From assembly GCF_003253705.1 (NCBI RefSeq), contig NZ_QKYU01000016.1, positions 1 through 64,000 of the forward strand: DNA of 64,000 nt, given 5' to 3'. Below are positions 54,650 to 63,750 of the stretch, piece after piece. The translations under genes and the position numbers were made by a program. The notes under the pieces are model-generated. The model had not been told where the DNA came from, did no database searches, and worked only from the letters and a program-made list of their open reading frames with translations. How positions within the stretch are numbered: the stretch's first letter is position 1; every line of letters starts with the position of its first letter. This DNA comes from Humitalea rosea. Lineage in GTDB: Bacteria; Pseudomonadota; Alphaproteobacteria; Acetobacterales; Acetobacteraceae.

Positions 54650-54890
54650 GCCTCAGTCCACGTTGATCGCGCCGGCCCGCACCACCTGCGCCCAGCGCGT
54701 CCGCTCCTCGGCGATGAAGGCGCCGAAGGCCGCGGCATCCATCCGGCTCGGCTCCGCGCCCTCGTCGCGAAGGCGGGTGGCGACCTCGGGGGTGGTGACG
54801 CTGGCCAGCACCGTCGCCGACAGCTTGTCGCGGATCGCCTGGGGCACGCCCTTGGGCACCAGGATCCCGTACCAGGCGGTGGCGCGGTAG
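54650..54890 (+). repeat. Direct repeat copy 2 (3' end of intact tctC)
   Basis: Partner of 52167-52407. It comprises three bases past the stop and the last 79-80 codons of the intact tctC, 98 percent identical (four synonymous third-position differences). Confidence 0.93.
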
Positions 54891-55624
54891 CCGGGGACGG
54901 TCTCGGCGACCGTCGGCACGTTCGGCAACTGAGTCAGGCGGGTGTCGCCGGTCGTCGCGATCGGGCGCAGCAGCCCGCCGCTGATCATGCCCATCACCGA
55001 GGGGACGGTGGTGATCATGAAGCCGACATTGCCGCTGATCACCTCGGTCAGCGCCGGGGCGGCGCCGCGGAAGGGGACATGCGTCGCCTCCAGCCCCGTC
55101 GTCTGCAACAGCAGCGCGGTGGAGAGGTGGCTGGCCGAGCCGTTGGAGGCGCTGGCATAGGTCATGTCGCCCTTCTCCGCCCGGATCTCGGCGAGCAGTT
55201 CGGCGACCGTGTTGGCGCGGCTCTTGGGTCCGGCGACCAGCAGCAGCGGCGCATCGGCGACCATGCCGATCGGGTCGAGCGCGGTCGCGGGATCGACGCG
55301 CAGGTTGGGGAACAGGGTGGGGTTCACGCTCATCGGGCCCTGATTGCCCATCAGCAGCGTATAGCCATCGGGCCGTGCCGCGGCGGCCAGCTCGGTCGAA
55401 AGATTGCCGCCGCCGCCCGGACGGTTGTCCACCAGCACCGCCTGGCCGAGCAGGGTCGTCATCCGCGCGGCGAGGGTGCGGGCAACCAGATCGGTGCCGC
55501 CGCCCGAGGCGAAGGCGAGGATCAGGCGGATCTGGCGGGTCGGGTAGGCCGCGTCCTGCGCCAGCGCGGGCGCGGCGAGGGGGGCCAGGGCGGCCACGAG
55601 GGCGGCGCGGCGGGTGATTGTCAC
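54653..55624 (-). CDS. Bug/TctC family periplasmic solute-binding protein
   Basis: 323 aa from a GTG at 55624, with GGAAGGATATT before it. Signal peptide (ITRRAALVAALAPLAAPALAQ), then YPTRQIRLILAFASGGGTD, DNRPGGGGNLSTE, YASASNGSASHLS and LPNVPTVAETVPGY, all Bug landmarks. Complete, in contrast to the 3' fragment at 52170. No permease linked. Its 3' end is duplicated on the other side of the islet. Confidence 0.94.
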   Translation of the reverse strand: MTITRRAALVAALAPLAAPALAQDAAYPTRQIRLILAFASGGGTDLVARTLAARMTTLLGQAVLVDNRPGGGGNLSTELAAAARPDGYTLLMGNQGPMSVNPTLFPNLRVDPATALDPIGMVADAPLLLVAGPKSRANTVAELLAEIRAEKGDMTYASASNGSASHLSTALLLQTTGLEATHVPFRGAAPALTEVISGNVGFMITTVPSVMGMISGGLLRPIATTGDTRLTQLPNVPTVAETVPGYRATAWYGILVPKGVPQAIRDKLSATVLASVTTPEVATRLRDEGAEPSRMDAAAFGAFIAEERTRWAQVVRAGAINVD

Positions 55625-55730
55625 GACAATATCCTTCCGGGTGATGGCACTGTCGCTGCCCTGTAGCGGGGGCGGGAGTGGGGAGGAAGTGCCTGCAACG
55701 CGCAGCCCAGAGCCGTGATGTGGTGCCCCC

Positions 55731-58700
55731 TCACTCCGCCGGCAGCGCCTGCTCCGGTGCCGGATGCGCGCGGCGAAAACTCAGCGCCCGCCCGAGCCGG
55801 TCGAAGCCCAGATACAGCACCGGCGTCACGAACAGGGTCAGGCACTGGCTGACCGCGAGCCCGCCCAGCACCGCGAGGCCGAGCGGCTGGCGCAGCTCCG
55901 CCGCCGCCCCCCAGCCCATGGCGATCGGCACGGCGCCCGCCGCCGCGGCCAGCGTCGTCATCAGGATCGGGCGGAAGCGCAGCAGGCAGGCGGTGCGGAC
56001 GGCATCGACGGGCGCCATCCCGTCACGCTGCCGTTGCAGCGCGACATCGACGATCATGATCGCGTTCTTCTTCACCAGCCCGATCAGCAGCAGCACGCCG
56101 ATCACCGCGATCACCGACAGATCCATCCCGAACCACCACACCGTCGCCAGCGCGCCCAAGGCGGCCGAGGGCAGGCCGGAGAGGATGGTCAACGGATGGA
56201 TCAGGCTCTCGTAGAGGATGCCCAGCACCAGATACATCACGCAGATCGCCGCCAGCAGCAGGAAGCCCTGGCCGGCAAGGGCCGCCTGGAACACCTGCGC
56301 CGTGCCGGAAAACCCGGTGACGACGGAGAGCGGCAGGCCCAATTCCCGCTCGGCGGCCTGGATCGCGGTGACCGCCTCGCCCAGCGACACGCCCGGCGCG
56401 GTGTTGAAGCCGATGGTGACGGCCGGCAACTGCCCCTGGTGCGCCACGGTCAGCGGCCCGGTCGAGCGATCGATCGTGGCCAGCGCCGAGAGCGGCACCA
56501 ACCGCGTCGCACCCGTCGCCGCGCCATTCGCGGTGGCGCGGATATAGAGCTTGGCGAGCCCGGTCTCATCGCGCTGGTCTTCCGGCAGCGCCTCCAGGAT
56601 CACCGGATAGGCATTCGCCTGGCCGAAGATCGTCGCGATCTGCCGCGCGCCGAAGGCCGAATACAGCGCCTGCCGGACCTGATCGAGGGTGACGCCGAGC
56701 GTGCTGGCGCGGTCGCGATCGACCGAGACATTCACCACCGGCGCATCCATCTGCAGATCAGTGTTCACATCCTGCAAGCCCGGGATGCGGCGCAGCCGCG
56801 TGGCCATGCGTTCCGCGCTCTCATACAGGTCGCCGGTCGAGAGCCCCTGCATGGTGTAGATGTATTGCGTGCGCGCCTGCCGTGCGGTGAAGGACAGGTT
56901 CTGGATCGGGTTGAAGAAGACCGCGAGCCCCGGCACGCGTGAGGTCCGCCGGCGCAGATCCTGGATGACCTCCTGCACCGAGGGGCGTTCGTCGCGCGGC
57001 TTCAGCTCCAGGAACATGCGGCCCTGGTTGATCACCTGGCTCTGGCCGCTGGCGCCGACATTGTTGACGACGGAGACGACATAGGGGCTTTCGCCGATGA
57101 TCCGGGCGGCCTGGGCCGAGAGGTCGAGCATCGCCTCATAGGAGGCATCGCGCGGCCCTTCGGTGGAGACCGAGACCTGCCCGGTGTCCTCGATGGGGAA
57201 GAAGCCCTTGGGCATCACCGTCGCGATATAGCCGGCGCCGAAGAGCGTGGCGAAGAACACGATCCAGACCACGAAGCGAAACCGCAGCGCGAGGTCCAGC
57301 ACGAAGGCATAGCCGCGCTCGATGCCGCGGAAGCCGCCTTCGAGGATGCGGTCCAGCGCGCCGCCGCCTTTGTGTTTCGGCAGATGCGAGGCCATCAGCG
57401 GCGTCAGCGTCAGCGACACGGCGCAGGAGACGATCACCGCGAGCGAGACGGTGGCGGCGAAGGCGTTGAACACGCGCCCGACCACGCCGCCCATCATCAG
57501 GATCGGCAGGAACACCGCGATCAGCGAGGCGGTGATCGAGAGCACGGTGAAGCCGACCTCCTTGGCGCCCATGATGGCCGCCTGCCGCGCCGGCATCCCC
57601 TTCTCCATGTGATGGACGATCACCTCCAGCACCACGATCGCGTCATCCACCACCAGCCCGACCGCGAGGGTGAGGCCGAGCAGCGTGATGTTGTCGATGC
57701 CGAAACCGAGCAGGTACATCAGCGCGAAGGTGCCGCAGAGGCTGATCGGCACCGCGATGGTCGGGATCAAGGTCGCCGAAACCCGGCGCAGGAACAGGAA
57801 GATCACCAGCACCACGAGGCCGATGGCGATCAGCAGGCTCTCCTGCACGTCATGCACCGAGGCGCGGATCGACTGGCTGCGGTCCAGCATCACATCCAGC
57901 ACCGCGCCCGGCGGCAGCGATGCCTCCAGGCTCGGCAGGGCTGCGCGCACGCCATCCACCACCGCGACGGTATTGGCATCCGGCTGGCGCTGCACCGCGA
58001 GGATCAGCGAGCGCCTGCCGTTGCGCCAGGAGGAGATGCGTTCGTTCTGCACGCTGTCCGAGACCTCGGCGATGTCGCCCAGCCGCACCTGCGCGCCGTT
58101 GCGCGCGACCACCACGAGCTTGCCGAAATCCTCCGCATTCTGCGGCTGGTCATTGGCGCGGATGGTCAGTTGCTGCCGCTGGCCGGAGAGCGTGCCGACG
58201 GGGGTGACGGTGGTGGCGGAGGTGATCGCGGTCGCGACCTGGTCCACGCCGACGCCGAGCGCCGCCGTGCGGTCCGGATCGAGCCGCACCCGCACGCTGT
58301 AGAGCTGTTCGCCATAGGTCTGCACCTGCGACACCCCCGGCACCCGCGACAGCGCGGGGGAGACGAGGGTCGAGGCGATGTCGTTCAGCCGCCACAGCGG
58401 CACATCGCCGCCCGAGAGCGCCAGCAGCAGCACCGGCGCATCGGCGGGGTTGGATTTGCGGTAGCTGGGCGGCGTCGTCATCTCGGCCGGCAGGCGGCGC
58501 TGGGCGCGGGTGATCGCGGCCTGCACATCCTGGGCGGCGGCATCGATGTTGCGCGACAGCACGAATTGCAGCGTGATCTGCAGGGTGCCCTGGCCGCTGG
58601 AGCTGCTCATCTGCTCCAGCCCGCCGATGGTGCTGAACTCGCGTTCCATCGGCAGCGCGACCGAGGTCGCCATGGTCTCGGGGCTCGCCCCCGGAAAGCT

Positions 58701-58847
58701 CGCGGTGACCGAGATCACCGGGAAATCCACCCGCGGCACCGCCGCGACCGGCATGGACAGATAGCCGAGCACCCCGGCCAGCACCGTGCCGATCGCCAGC
58801 AGCGAGGTCATGACCGGCCGGCGGATGCAGAGTTCGGAGATGTTCAT
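55731..58847 (-). CDS. RND-type multidrug efflux permease (HAE1, MdtB/MdtC-like)
   Basis: 1038 aa, normal for the family. MNISELCIRRPVMTSLLAIG and the SMPVAAVPRVDFPVI loop are the MdtB/C-like N-terminus. Twelve membrane segments and two large periplasmic loops are consistent. LTLAVGLVVDDAIVVLE includes the proton-relay DD. Inner-membrane pump component; the adaptor gene overlaps it by 4 nt. No outer-membrane channel gene follows. Confidence 0.95.
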   Translation of the reverse strand: MNISELCIRRPVMTSLLAIGTVLAGVLGYLSMPVAAVPRVDFPVISVTASFPGASPETMATSVALPMEREFSTIGGLEQMSSSSGQGTLQITLQFVLSRNIDAAAQDVQAAITRAQRRLPAEMTTPPSYRKSNPADAPVLLLALSGGDVPLWRLNDIASTLVSPALSRVPGVSQVQTYGEQLYSVRVRLDPDRTAALGVGVDQVATAITSATTVTPVGTLSGQRQQLTIRANDQPQNAEDFGKLVVVARNGAQVRLGDIAEVSDSVQNERISSWRNGRRSLILAVQRQPDANTVAVVDGVRAALPSLEASLPPGAVLDVMLDRSQSIRASVHDVQESLLIAIGLVVLVIFLFLRRVSATLIPTIAVPISLCGTFALMYLLGFGIDNITLLGLTLAVGLVVDDAIVVLEVIVHHMEKGMPARQAAIMGAKEVGFTVLSITASLIAVFLPILMMGGVVGRVFNAFAATVSLAVIVSCAVSLTLTPLMASHLPKHKGGGALDRILEGGFRGIERGYAFVLDLALRFRFVVWIVFFATLFGAGYIATVMPKGFFPIEDTGQVSVSTEGPRDASYEAMLDLSAQAARIIGESPYVVSVVNNVGASGQSQVINQGRMFLELKPRDERPSVQEVIQDLRRRTSRVPGLAVFFNPIQNLSFTARQARTQYIYTMQGLSTGDLYESAERMATRLRRIPGLQDVNTDLQMDAPVVNVSVDRDRASTLGVTLDQVRQALYSAFGARQIATIFGQANAYPVILEALPEDQRDETGLAKLYIRATANGAATGATRLVPLSALATIDRSTGPLTVAHQGQLPAVTIGFNTAPGVSLGEAVTAIQAAERELGLPLSVVTGFSGTAQVFQAALAGQGFLLLAAICVMYLVLGILYESLIHPLTILSGLPSAALGALATVWWFGMDLSVIAVIGVLLLIGLVKKNAIMIVDVALQRQRDGMAPVDAVRTACLLRFRPILMTTLAAAAGAVPIAMGWGAAAELRQPLGLAVLGGLAVSQCLTLFVTPVLYLGFDRLGRALSFRRAHPAPEQALPAE

Positions 58848-60040
58848 CGCCCGGAAACCTGCTGGATCGCGGCCTGCTGCACGGCCGGGGTCGCCTCGGC
58901 GGTTGGCCGGGCGCCGGCAGCACCTCGGGCCACGGCGCGCATGCCGTCGCGCAGGCGCTGGGCGCCCTCGGTCACCACCATGTCGCCGGCGCCCAGCGCC
59001 TCGGCCGCCAGCACCGCGCGGTCCCCGGCCAGCCGCAGCAGCCGCACCGGGACGCGATGGGCGGTGCCATCCTTGAGGGTGAAGAGGAACCGCCCCTCCG
59101 GCCCCGTCTGCACCGCCGCGACCGGGACGGAGAGCGCGGCCGCATCCGTGCGCGGCACCAGCACCGTCTCGACATATTGCCCGGGCCAGAGCCGGCCCTC
59201 GGCATTGTCGAAGCGGGCCTTGAGCAGGATGGTGCCGGTCTGCTGGTCCACGCTGCTGTCGATAAAGACGAGGTTGCCCCAGACCGGGGCGCCGCTGGCG
59301 TCCTCCGGCGCGCGAACGCGGGCGCGGGGGGTCTCGCCCCGGGTGGTGGCGGCGCGCAATTCCGCCAGCCAGCGTTCCGGGACGTTGAAGGTGACCAGCA
59401 CCGGGTCGGTGGGCGTGATGGTGGCGAGCACGGTGCCCTCGGCCAGGCGGACGAGGTTGCCCGCCTTGATCGGCAGCGCGCCGAGCCTGCCATCGGCCTC
59501 GGCACGGATTTCGGCGAAGCTGATGTTCAGCCTGGTCTGTTCGATCTGCGCCTCATCCCCGCGCACCTGGGCTTCCCCCGCCAACGCATCGGCCGCGGCC
59601 TGTTCGGCGCGCTGGGCGGAGGCATAGGCATCCGAGCGCAGCGCGGCGTATCGCTGGGCATCCGACCGGGCGCGGGCCAGTTGCGCGCGGTCCTTGTCCA
59701 GATTGGCCTGCTGCTGCGCCAGCAGGGCGCGGTTGGCCCGGCTGTCCAAAGTGAACAGGGGCTGGCCGCGGGTGACGCTCTGGCCTTCCTGGACGTGCAC
59801 CACCTCGATCTGCCCATCCACCCGGGCGCGGACCGAGACGATGGCGGTGGCCTGGACGATGCCATTGGCCAGCACCTCCAGCGGCACCGGGCCGATGGTC
59901 GCGGGGGCGGCGGAGACCGAGACGGCCGGCGGCCCGGCCGGGGCCCCAGGGCTGGGTTGCGCCCGCAGGTCGGGGGCCCAGAGCACGGGGGCCAGGAGCA
60001 GGAGCGAGGCGGCCAGGAGAGCACCGAGCTTCAGACGCAT
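58844..60040 (-). CDS. RND efflux periplasmic adaptor subunit
   Basis: 398 aa from the ATG at 60040. Signal peptide MRLKLGALLAASLLLLAPV, then a lipoyl-like/barrel-sandwich half (VSVRARVDGQIEVVHVQEGQSVTRGQPLFTLD), a coiled-coil hairpin rich in Ala, Gln and Arg (ALLAQQQANLDKDRAQLARA), and the beta-barrel part (PTDPVLVTFNVPE). Matches MdtA-type adaptors. It is divergent from the sugar-acid operon over 229 bp. Confidence 0.94.
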   Translation of the reverse strand: MRLKLGALLAASLLLLAPVLWAPDLRAQPSPGAPAGPPAVSVSAAPATIGPVPLEVLANGIVQATAIVSVRARVDGQIEVVHVQEGQSVTRGQPLFTLDSRANRALLAQQQANLDKDRAQLARARSDAQRYAALRSDAYASAQRAEQAAADALAGEAQVRGDEAQIEQTRLNISFAEIRAEADGRLGALPIKAGNLVRLAEGTVLATITPTDPVLVTFNVPERWLAELRAATTRGETPRARVRAPEDASGAPVWGNLVFIDSSVDQQTGTILLKARFDNAEGRLWPGQYVETVLVPRTDAAALSVPVAAVQTGPEGRFLFTLKDGTAHRVPVRLLRLAGDRAVLAAEALGAGDMVVTEGAQRLRDGMRAVARGAAGARPTAEATPAVQQAAIQQVSGR

Positions 60041-60269
60041 GCGAACAATCGCCCCGCGAGGAATTGAGATGTCCTCATCGCAGACCTCGGCCGTCGTCGC
60101 AGTGGCAGCGGTATGAAACCGGCGTCAGATTATGGACACCTTGGGTTGCAAACGACTGTTTCGCGGGCGGAATCGGTCGGGTCCTGCCCGGATTTTCCTC
60201 AGATGTTGACAGTCCCCCCGCTGCCCATGACCCTTGGCGCCATAAAAGGGCGGGAAGCGGAGGCATATC

Positions 60270-62060
60270 ATGGCCGAGTTCGACCAGACCAAACGCGCGT
60301 TCAAGCTTCGCAGCGAACGCTGGTTCAACGATCCGCAGGACCCGAGCATGACGGCGCTCTATGTCGAGCGTCAGTTGAACTTCGGCCTGACCCGGGGCGA
60401 GCTGCAATCGGGGCGTCCGATCATCGGCATCGCCCAGACCGGCAGCGACATCGCCCCCTGCAACCGCCACCACATCGAGCTTGCGACCCGCATCGCCGCC
60501 GGCATCCGCGACGCGGGGGGCGTGCCGCTGGAATTCCCGATCCACCCGATCCAGGAAACCCTCAAGCGCCCGACCGCGGCGCTGGACCGGAACCTCGCCT
60601 ACCTCTCGCTGGTCGAGGTTCTGCACGGCTATCCGCTGGATGGCGTCGTGCTCACCACCGGCTGCGACAAGACCACGCCGGCCTGCCTGATGGGGGCGGC
60701 GACCGTGAACATCCCGGCCATCGTCTTCTCCGGCGGGCCGATGCTGGACGGGCATTACCACGGCCGGCTGACCGGCAGCGGCACCATCGTCTGGGAAGCC
60801 AGGCGGATGCTGGCCGAGGGCCAGATCGACTACGAGGGCTTCATGGATCTGGTCGCCTCCTCCAGCACCAGCGTCGGCCATTGCAACACCATGGGCACCG
60901 CGCTCTCGATGAACTCGCTGGCCGAGGCGCTGGGCATGAGCCTGCCCGGCTGTGCCGCCATCCCCGGCCCCTATCGCGAGCGCGGCCAGATGGCCCATGC
61001 GACCGGGGTGCGGATCGTGGAGATGGTCAATGCCAACCTCCGCCCCTCCGACATCATGACCAAGGCGGCGTTCGAGAATGTGGTGGCCGTCGCCTCCGCC
61101 ATCGGCGCCTCCTCCAACTGCCCGCCGCATATGGTCGCCATCGCGCGGCACATGGGCGTGGACCACACGCTGGACGACTGGCAGCGGGTCGGCGCCAATG
61201 TGCCGCTGCTGGTGGATTGCCAGCCGGCCGGCCGCTTCCTCGGCGAGAAATTCCACCAGGGCGGCGGCGTGCCGGCGGTGATGAAGGAGTTGCTGGCCGC
61301 CGGGCGGTTGAACCCGCAGGCCATGACCGTCACCGGCAAGACCATCGCGGACAACCTCGCCAAGATCGCCGACGGCGACCGCGAGGTCATCCGCGCCTAC
61401 GAAAAACCGATGAAGGAGCATGCGGGCTTCATCGTGCTGACCGGCAATCTGTTCGACACTGCGGTGATGAAGATCAGCGTGATCGACGCCGAATTCCGCG
61501 CCCGCTTCCTCTCCGATCCCCCGGACATCTTCGAGGGCAAGGTCGTGGTCTTCGAGGGCCCCGAGGATTACCACGCGCGCATCGAGGACCCGGACCTTGG
61601 CGTGGATGAACGCACCGTGCTGGTCATCCGCAACACCGGCCCCGTCGGCTACCCCGGTGCCGCCGAGGTCGTGAACATGCAGCCCCCCGCGGCCCTGCTG
61701 AAGCGCGGCATCACAGCGCTTCCCACCATGGGCGACGGGCGGCAGAGCGGCACCTCGGCCAGCCCCTCGATCCTGAACGTCTCGCCCGAGGCCGCGGTCG
61801 GCGGTGGCCTGGCGCTGCTGCAATCGGGCGACCCGATCCGCATCGACCTCAACACCCGCCGCGTCGATGTGCTGATCCCCGAGGCGGAACTCGCGGTACG
61901 CCGCGCCGCCTGGGTGCCCCCGGTGCTGCTGAGCAAGACGCCGTGGGAGGAGATCCAGCGCAGCATGGTCGGCCAGCTTGGCTCCGGCGGCTGCCTGGAG
62001 CCTGCGACGCTCTACCTCAACATCCTGGAGACGCGCGGCGAAAGCCGGCACAACCACTGA
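60270..62060 (+). CDS. IlvD/Edd-family sugar-acid dehydratase (arabinonate/xylonate type)
   Basis: 596 aa. The [2Fe-2S] cysteines are visible as C64 (IAPCNRHH), C132 (TTGCDKTTPAC) and C205 (SVGHCNTMG). The CDKTTPA and GHCNTMGTALSMN motifs are those of aldonate dehydratases rather than branched-chain IlvD. It removes water from an aldonic acid to give a 2-keto-3-deoxy acid. The next two genes supply the dehydrogenase and hydrolase for the diketo-hydrolase route, so L-fuconate-, L-rhamnonate- or pentonate-like acids are candidates. Confidence 0.92.
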   Translation: MAEFDQTKRAFKLRSERWFNDPQDPSMTALYVERQLNFGLTRGELQSGRPIIGIAQTGSDIAPCNRHHIELATRIAAGIRDAGGVPLEFPIHPIQETLKRPTAALDRNLAYLSLVEVLHGYPLDGVVLTTGCDKTTPACLMGAATVNIPAIVFSGGPMLDGHYHGRLTGSGTIVWEARRMLAEGQIDYEGFMDLVASSSTSVGHCNTMGTALSMNSLAEALGMSLPGCAAIPGPYRERGQMAHATGVRIVEMVNANLRPSDIMTKAAFENVVAVASAIGASSNCPPHMVAIARHMGVDHTLDDWQRVGANVPLLVDCQPAGRFLGEKFHQGGGVPAVMKELLAAGRLNPQAMTVTGKTIADNLAKIADGDREVIRAYEKPMKEHAGFIVLTGNLFDTAVMKISVIDAEFRARFLSDPPDIFEGKVVVFEGPEDYHARIEDPDLGVDERTVLVIRNTGPVGYPGAAEVVNMQPPAALLKRGITALPTMGDGRQSGTSASPSILNVSPEAAVGGGLALLQSGDPIRIDLNTRRVDVLIPEAELAVRRAAWVPPVLLSKTPWEEIQRSMVGQLGSGGCLEPATLYLNILETRGESRHNH

Positions 62061-62809
62061 TGGCCGGTCGTCTCAACGGTCGCCGCTGCCTCGTCACCGC
62101 CGCCGGCCAGGGCATCGGCCGCGCCACCGCGCTGATGTTCGCGCGCGAGGGCGCCAGCGTCGTCGCCACCGACCGCGATGCGGCGCTGGTCGCCTCGCTC
62201 GCCGGGGCGGGGATCACCACCGCCGCCCTGGATGTGATGGATGATGCCGCCGTCGCGCGCATCGTCGCCGAGCACGGGCCCTTCGACGTGTTGTTCAACT
62301 GCGCGGGCTTCGTGCACCAGAACACCGCGCTGACCGCGACCGATGCCGAATGGGACTTCGCCTTCGCGCTCAATGTGCGGGCGATGTGGAAATGCATGGC
62401 GGCGGTGCTGCCTGGCATGATCGAGCGCAAGCGCGGCAGCATCGTCAACATGGCCAGCGCCGCCTCCTCGGTGAAGGGCGCGCCCAACCGCTTCCTCTAC
62501 GGCACCACCAAGGCCGCCGTGGTCGGCATGACCAAGGCGGCCGCGGCGGATGTGGTGGCGCAGGGTATCCGGGTGAACTGCCTCTGCCCGGGGACGGTGG
62601 ACACGCCCTCCCTCGGCGACCGGATCGCGGCCAATGCAACGGCCGCCGGGGGCCTGGAGGTGGCGCGGCAAAGCTTCGTCGCGCGGCAGGCGATGGGCAG
62701 GCTCGCGACGGCCGAGGAGATCGCGGCCCTTGCCACCTACCTCGCGGCGGATGAAAGCGCCTTCGTCACCGGCCAGGGCATCGTCATCGATGGCGGCTGG
62801 ACCCTGTAG
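62060..62809 (+). CDS. SDR dehydrogenase, probable 2-keto-3-deoxy sugar-acid dehydrogenase
   Basis: 249 aa; ATG at 62060 overlaps the dehydratase stop (TGATG). VTAAGQGIGRATALMFAREG resembles the TAAxQGIG form of the DHRS6/3-hydroxybutyrate-dehydrogenase-2 subgroup, to which 2-keto-3-deoxy-L-fuconate dehydrogenases also belong (family recall). Active-site FLYGTTKAAVVGM keeps Y-x3-K. It would oxidise C4 of the ketodeoxy acid with NAD. Confidence 0.9.
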   Translation: MAGRLNGRRCLVTAAGQGIGRATALMFAREGASVVATDRDAALVASLAGAGITTAALDVMDDAAVARIVAEHGPFDVLFNCAGFVHQNTALTATDAEWDFAFALNVRAMWKCMAAVLPGMIERKRGSIVNMASAASSVKGAPNRFLYGTTKAAVVGMTKAAAADVVAQGIRVNCLCPGTVDTPSLGDRIAANATAAGGLEVARQSFVARQAMGRLATAEEIAALATYLAADESAFVTGQGIVIDGGWTL

Positions 62810-62842
62810 AATGATCCCGACCGACTTGAGGAGAGCCTTGCC

Positions 62843-63691
62843 ATGAAGCTGCTGCGCTACGGCCATACCGGCCACGAACGTCCGGGGATGCTGGATGCGG
62901 ATGGCATCATCCGCGACCTGTCCTCCGTCATCCCCGACCTCTCCGGCGCCGCGCTCTCTGCCGCGGGGATCGCCAAGCTCAAGACGCTGGACCCCACCAG
63001 CCTGCCCAAGGTCGAGGGCCGGCCCCGCCTCGGCCCCCCGGTCGCCGGGATGAAGAACTTCGTCTGCATCGGGCTGAACTACGCCGACCACGCGGCCGAA
63101 ACCGGCAGCCCGATCCCCAAGGAGCCGATCGTGTTCCTGAAGTCGCTGGGCGCGCTCTGCGGCCCGGATGACGATGTGACCATCCCCAAGGACAGCGTGA
63201 AGACCGATTGGGAGGTCGAGCTTGCCATCATCATCGGCGACACCGCGCGCTGCGTCTCGGAAGATGCGGCCATGAGCCATGTCGCGGGCTATGCGGTCTG
63301 CAACGATGTGTCCGAGCGCGAATGGCAGATCGAGCGCGGCGGCACCTGGGACAAGGGCAAGGGCTGCGACAGCTTCGGCCCGCTCGGCCCCTGGCTGGTG
63401 ACGGCGGATGAGATCCCCGATCCGCAGGATCTGGCGATGTTCTGCGACGTGGACGGGATGCGTATGCAGGATGGCTCCACCCGCACGATGATCTTCGGGG
63501 TGAAGAAGCTGGTGAGCTACGTCTCGCACTTCATCACGCTGCACCCGGGCGATGTGATCAGCACCGGCACGCCGCCGGGCGTGGGCCTGGGCAAGAAGCC
63601 GCCGGTGTTCTTGCGGGCGGGGCAGGTGATGCATCTGGGCATCGCGGGCTTGGGGGAACAGACGCAGAATACGGTCGCCTATTCGGAGTGA
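62843..63691 (+). CDS. FAH-family hydrolase, probable 2,4-diketo-3-deoxy-acid hydrolase
   Basis: 282 aa. FVCIGLNYADHAAETG, DWEVELAIIIGDTARCVSE and GYAVCNDVSEREWQ carry the acidic metal ligands of the fumarylacetoacetase C-terminal domain family; DVISTGTPPGVGLGKKPPVFL is the closing signature. Homologues labelled ureidoglycolate lyase are often 2,4-diketo-3-deoxy-L-fuconate hydrolases. It would cleave the diketo acid to pyruvate and a 2-hydroxy acid (lactate or glycolate). Confidence 0.92.
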   Translation: MKLLRYGHTGHERPGMLDADGIIRDLSSVIPDLSGAALSAAGIAKLKTLDPTSLPKVEGRPRLGPPVAGMKNFVCIGLNYADHAAETGSPIPKEPIVFLKSLGALCGPDDDVTIPKDSVKTDWEVELAIIIGDTARCVSEDAAMSHVAGYAVCNDVSEREWQIERGGTWDKGKGCDSFGPLGPWLVTADEIPDPQDLAMFCDVDGMRMQDGSTRTMIFGVKKLVSYVSHFITLHPGDVISTGTPPGVGLGKKPPVFLRAGQVMHLGIAGLGEQTQNTVAYSE

Positions 63692-63700
63692 GGAAGGGTT

Positions 63701-63721
63701 GCGAGGGGCGCTGCCCCTCGC
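63701..63721. terminator. Hairpin after the sugar-acid operon
   Basis: Stem GCGAGGGGC/GCCCCTCGC (9 bp) around a GCT loop, 9 bp past the FAH stop. No T-run. Same design as the hairpin at 25202-25224. Confidence 0.6.
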
Positions 63722-63729
63722 GCTCCCCG

Positions 63730-63750
63730 CCAGGACCCTGAGGGTCCTGG
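63730..63750. terminator. Second tandem hairpin after the sugar-acid operon
   Basis: CCAGGACCC/GGGTCCTGG with a TGA loop follows the first hairpin by 8 bp. Tandem GC hairpins of this kind are a common intergenic repeat in Acetobacteraceae and Rhodospirillales (recall). Confidence 0.55.

Noticed and set aside
60206-60246. TTGACA at 60206 as a sigma-70 -35 box for the sugar-acid operon
   Set aside because: No acceptable -10 element lies 16-19 bp downstream; the only AT-rich hexamer (CATAAA) is 29 bp away.
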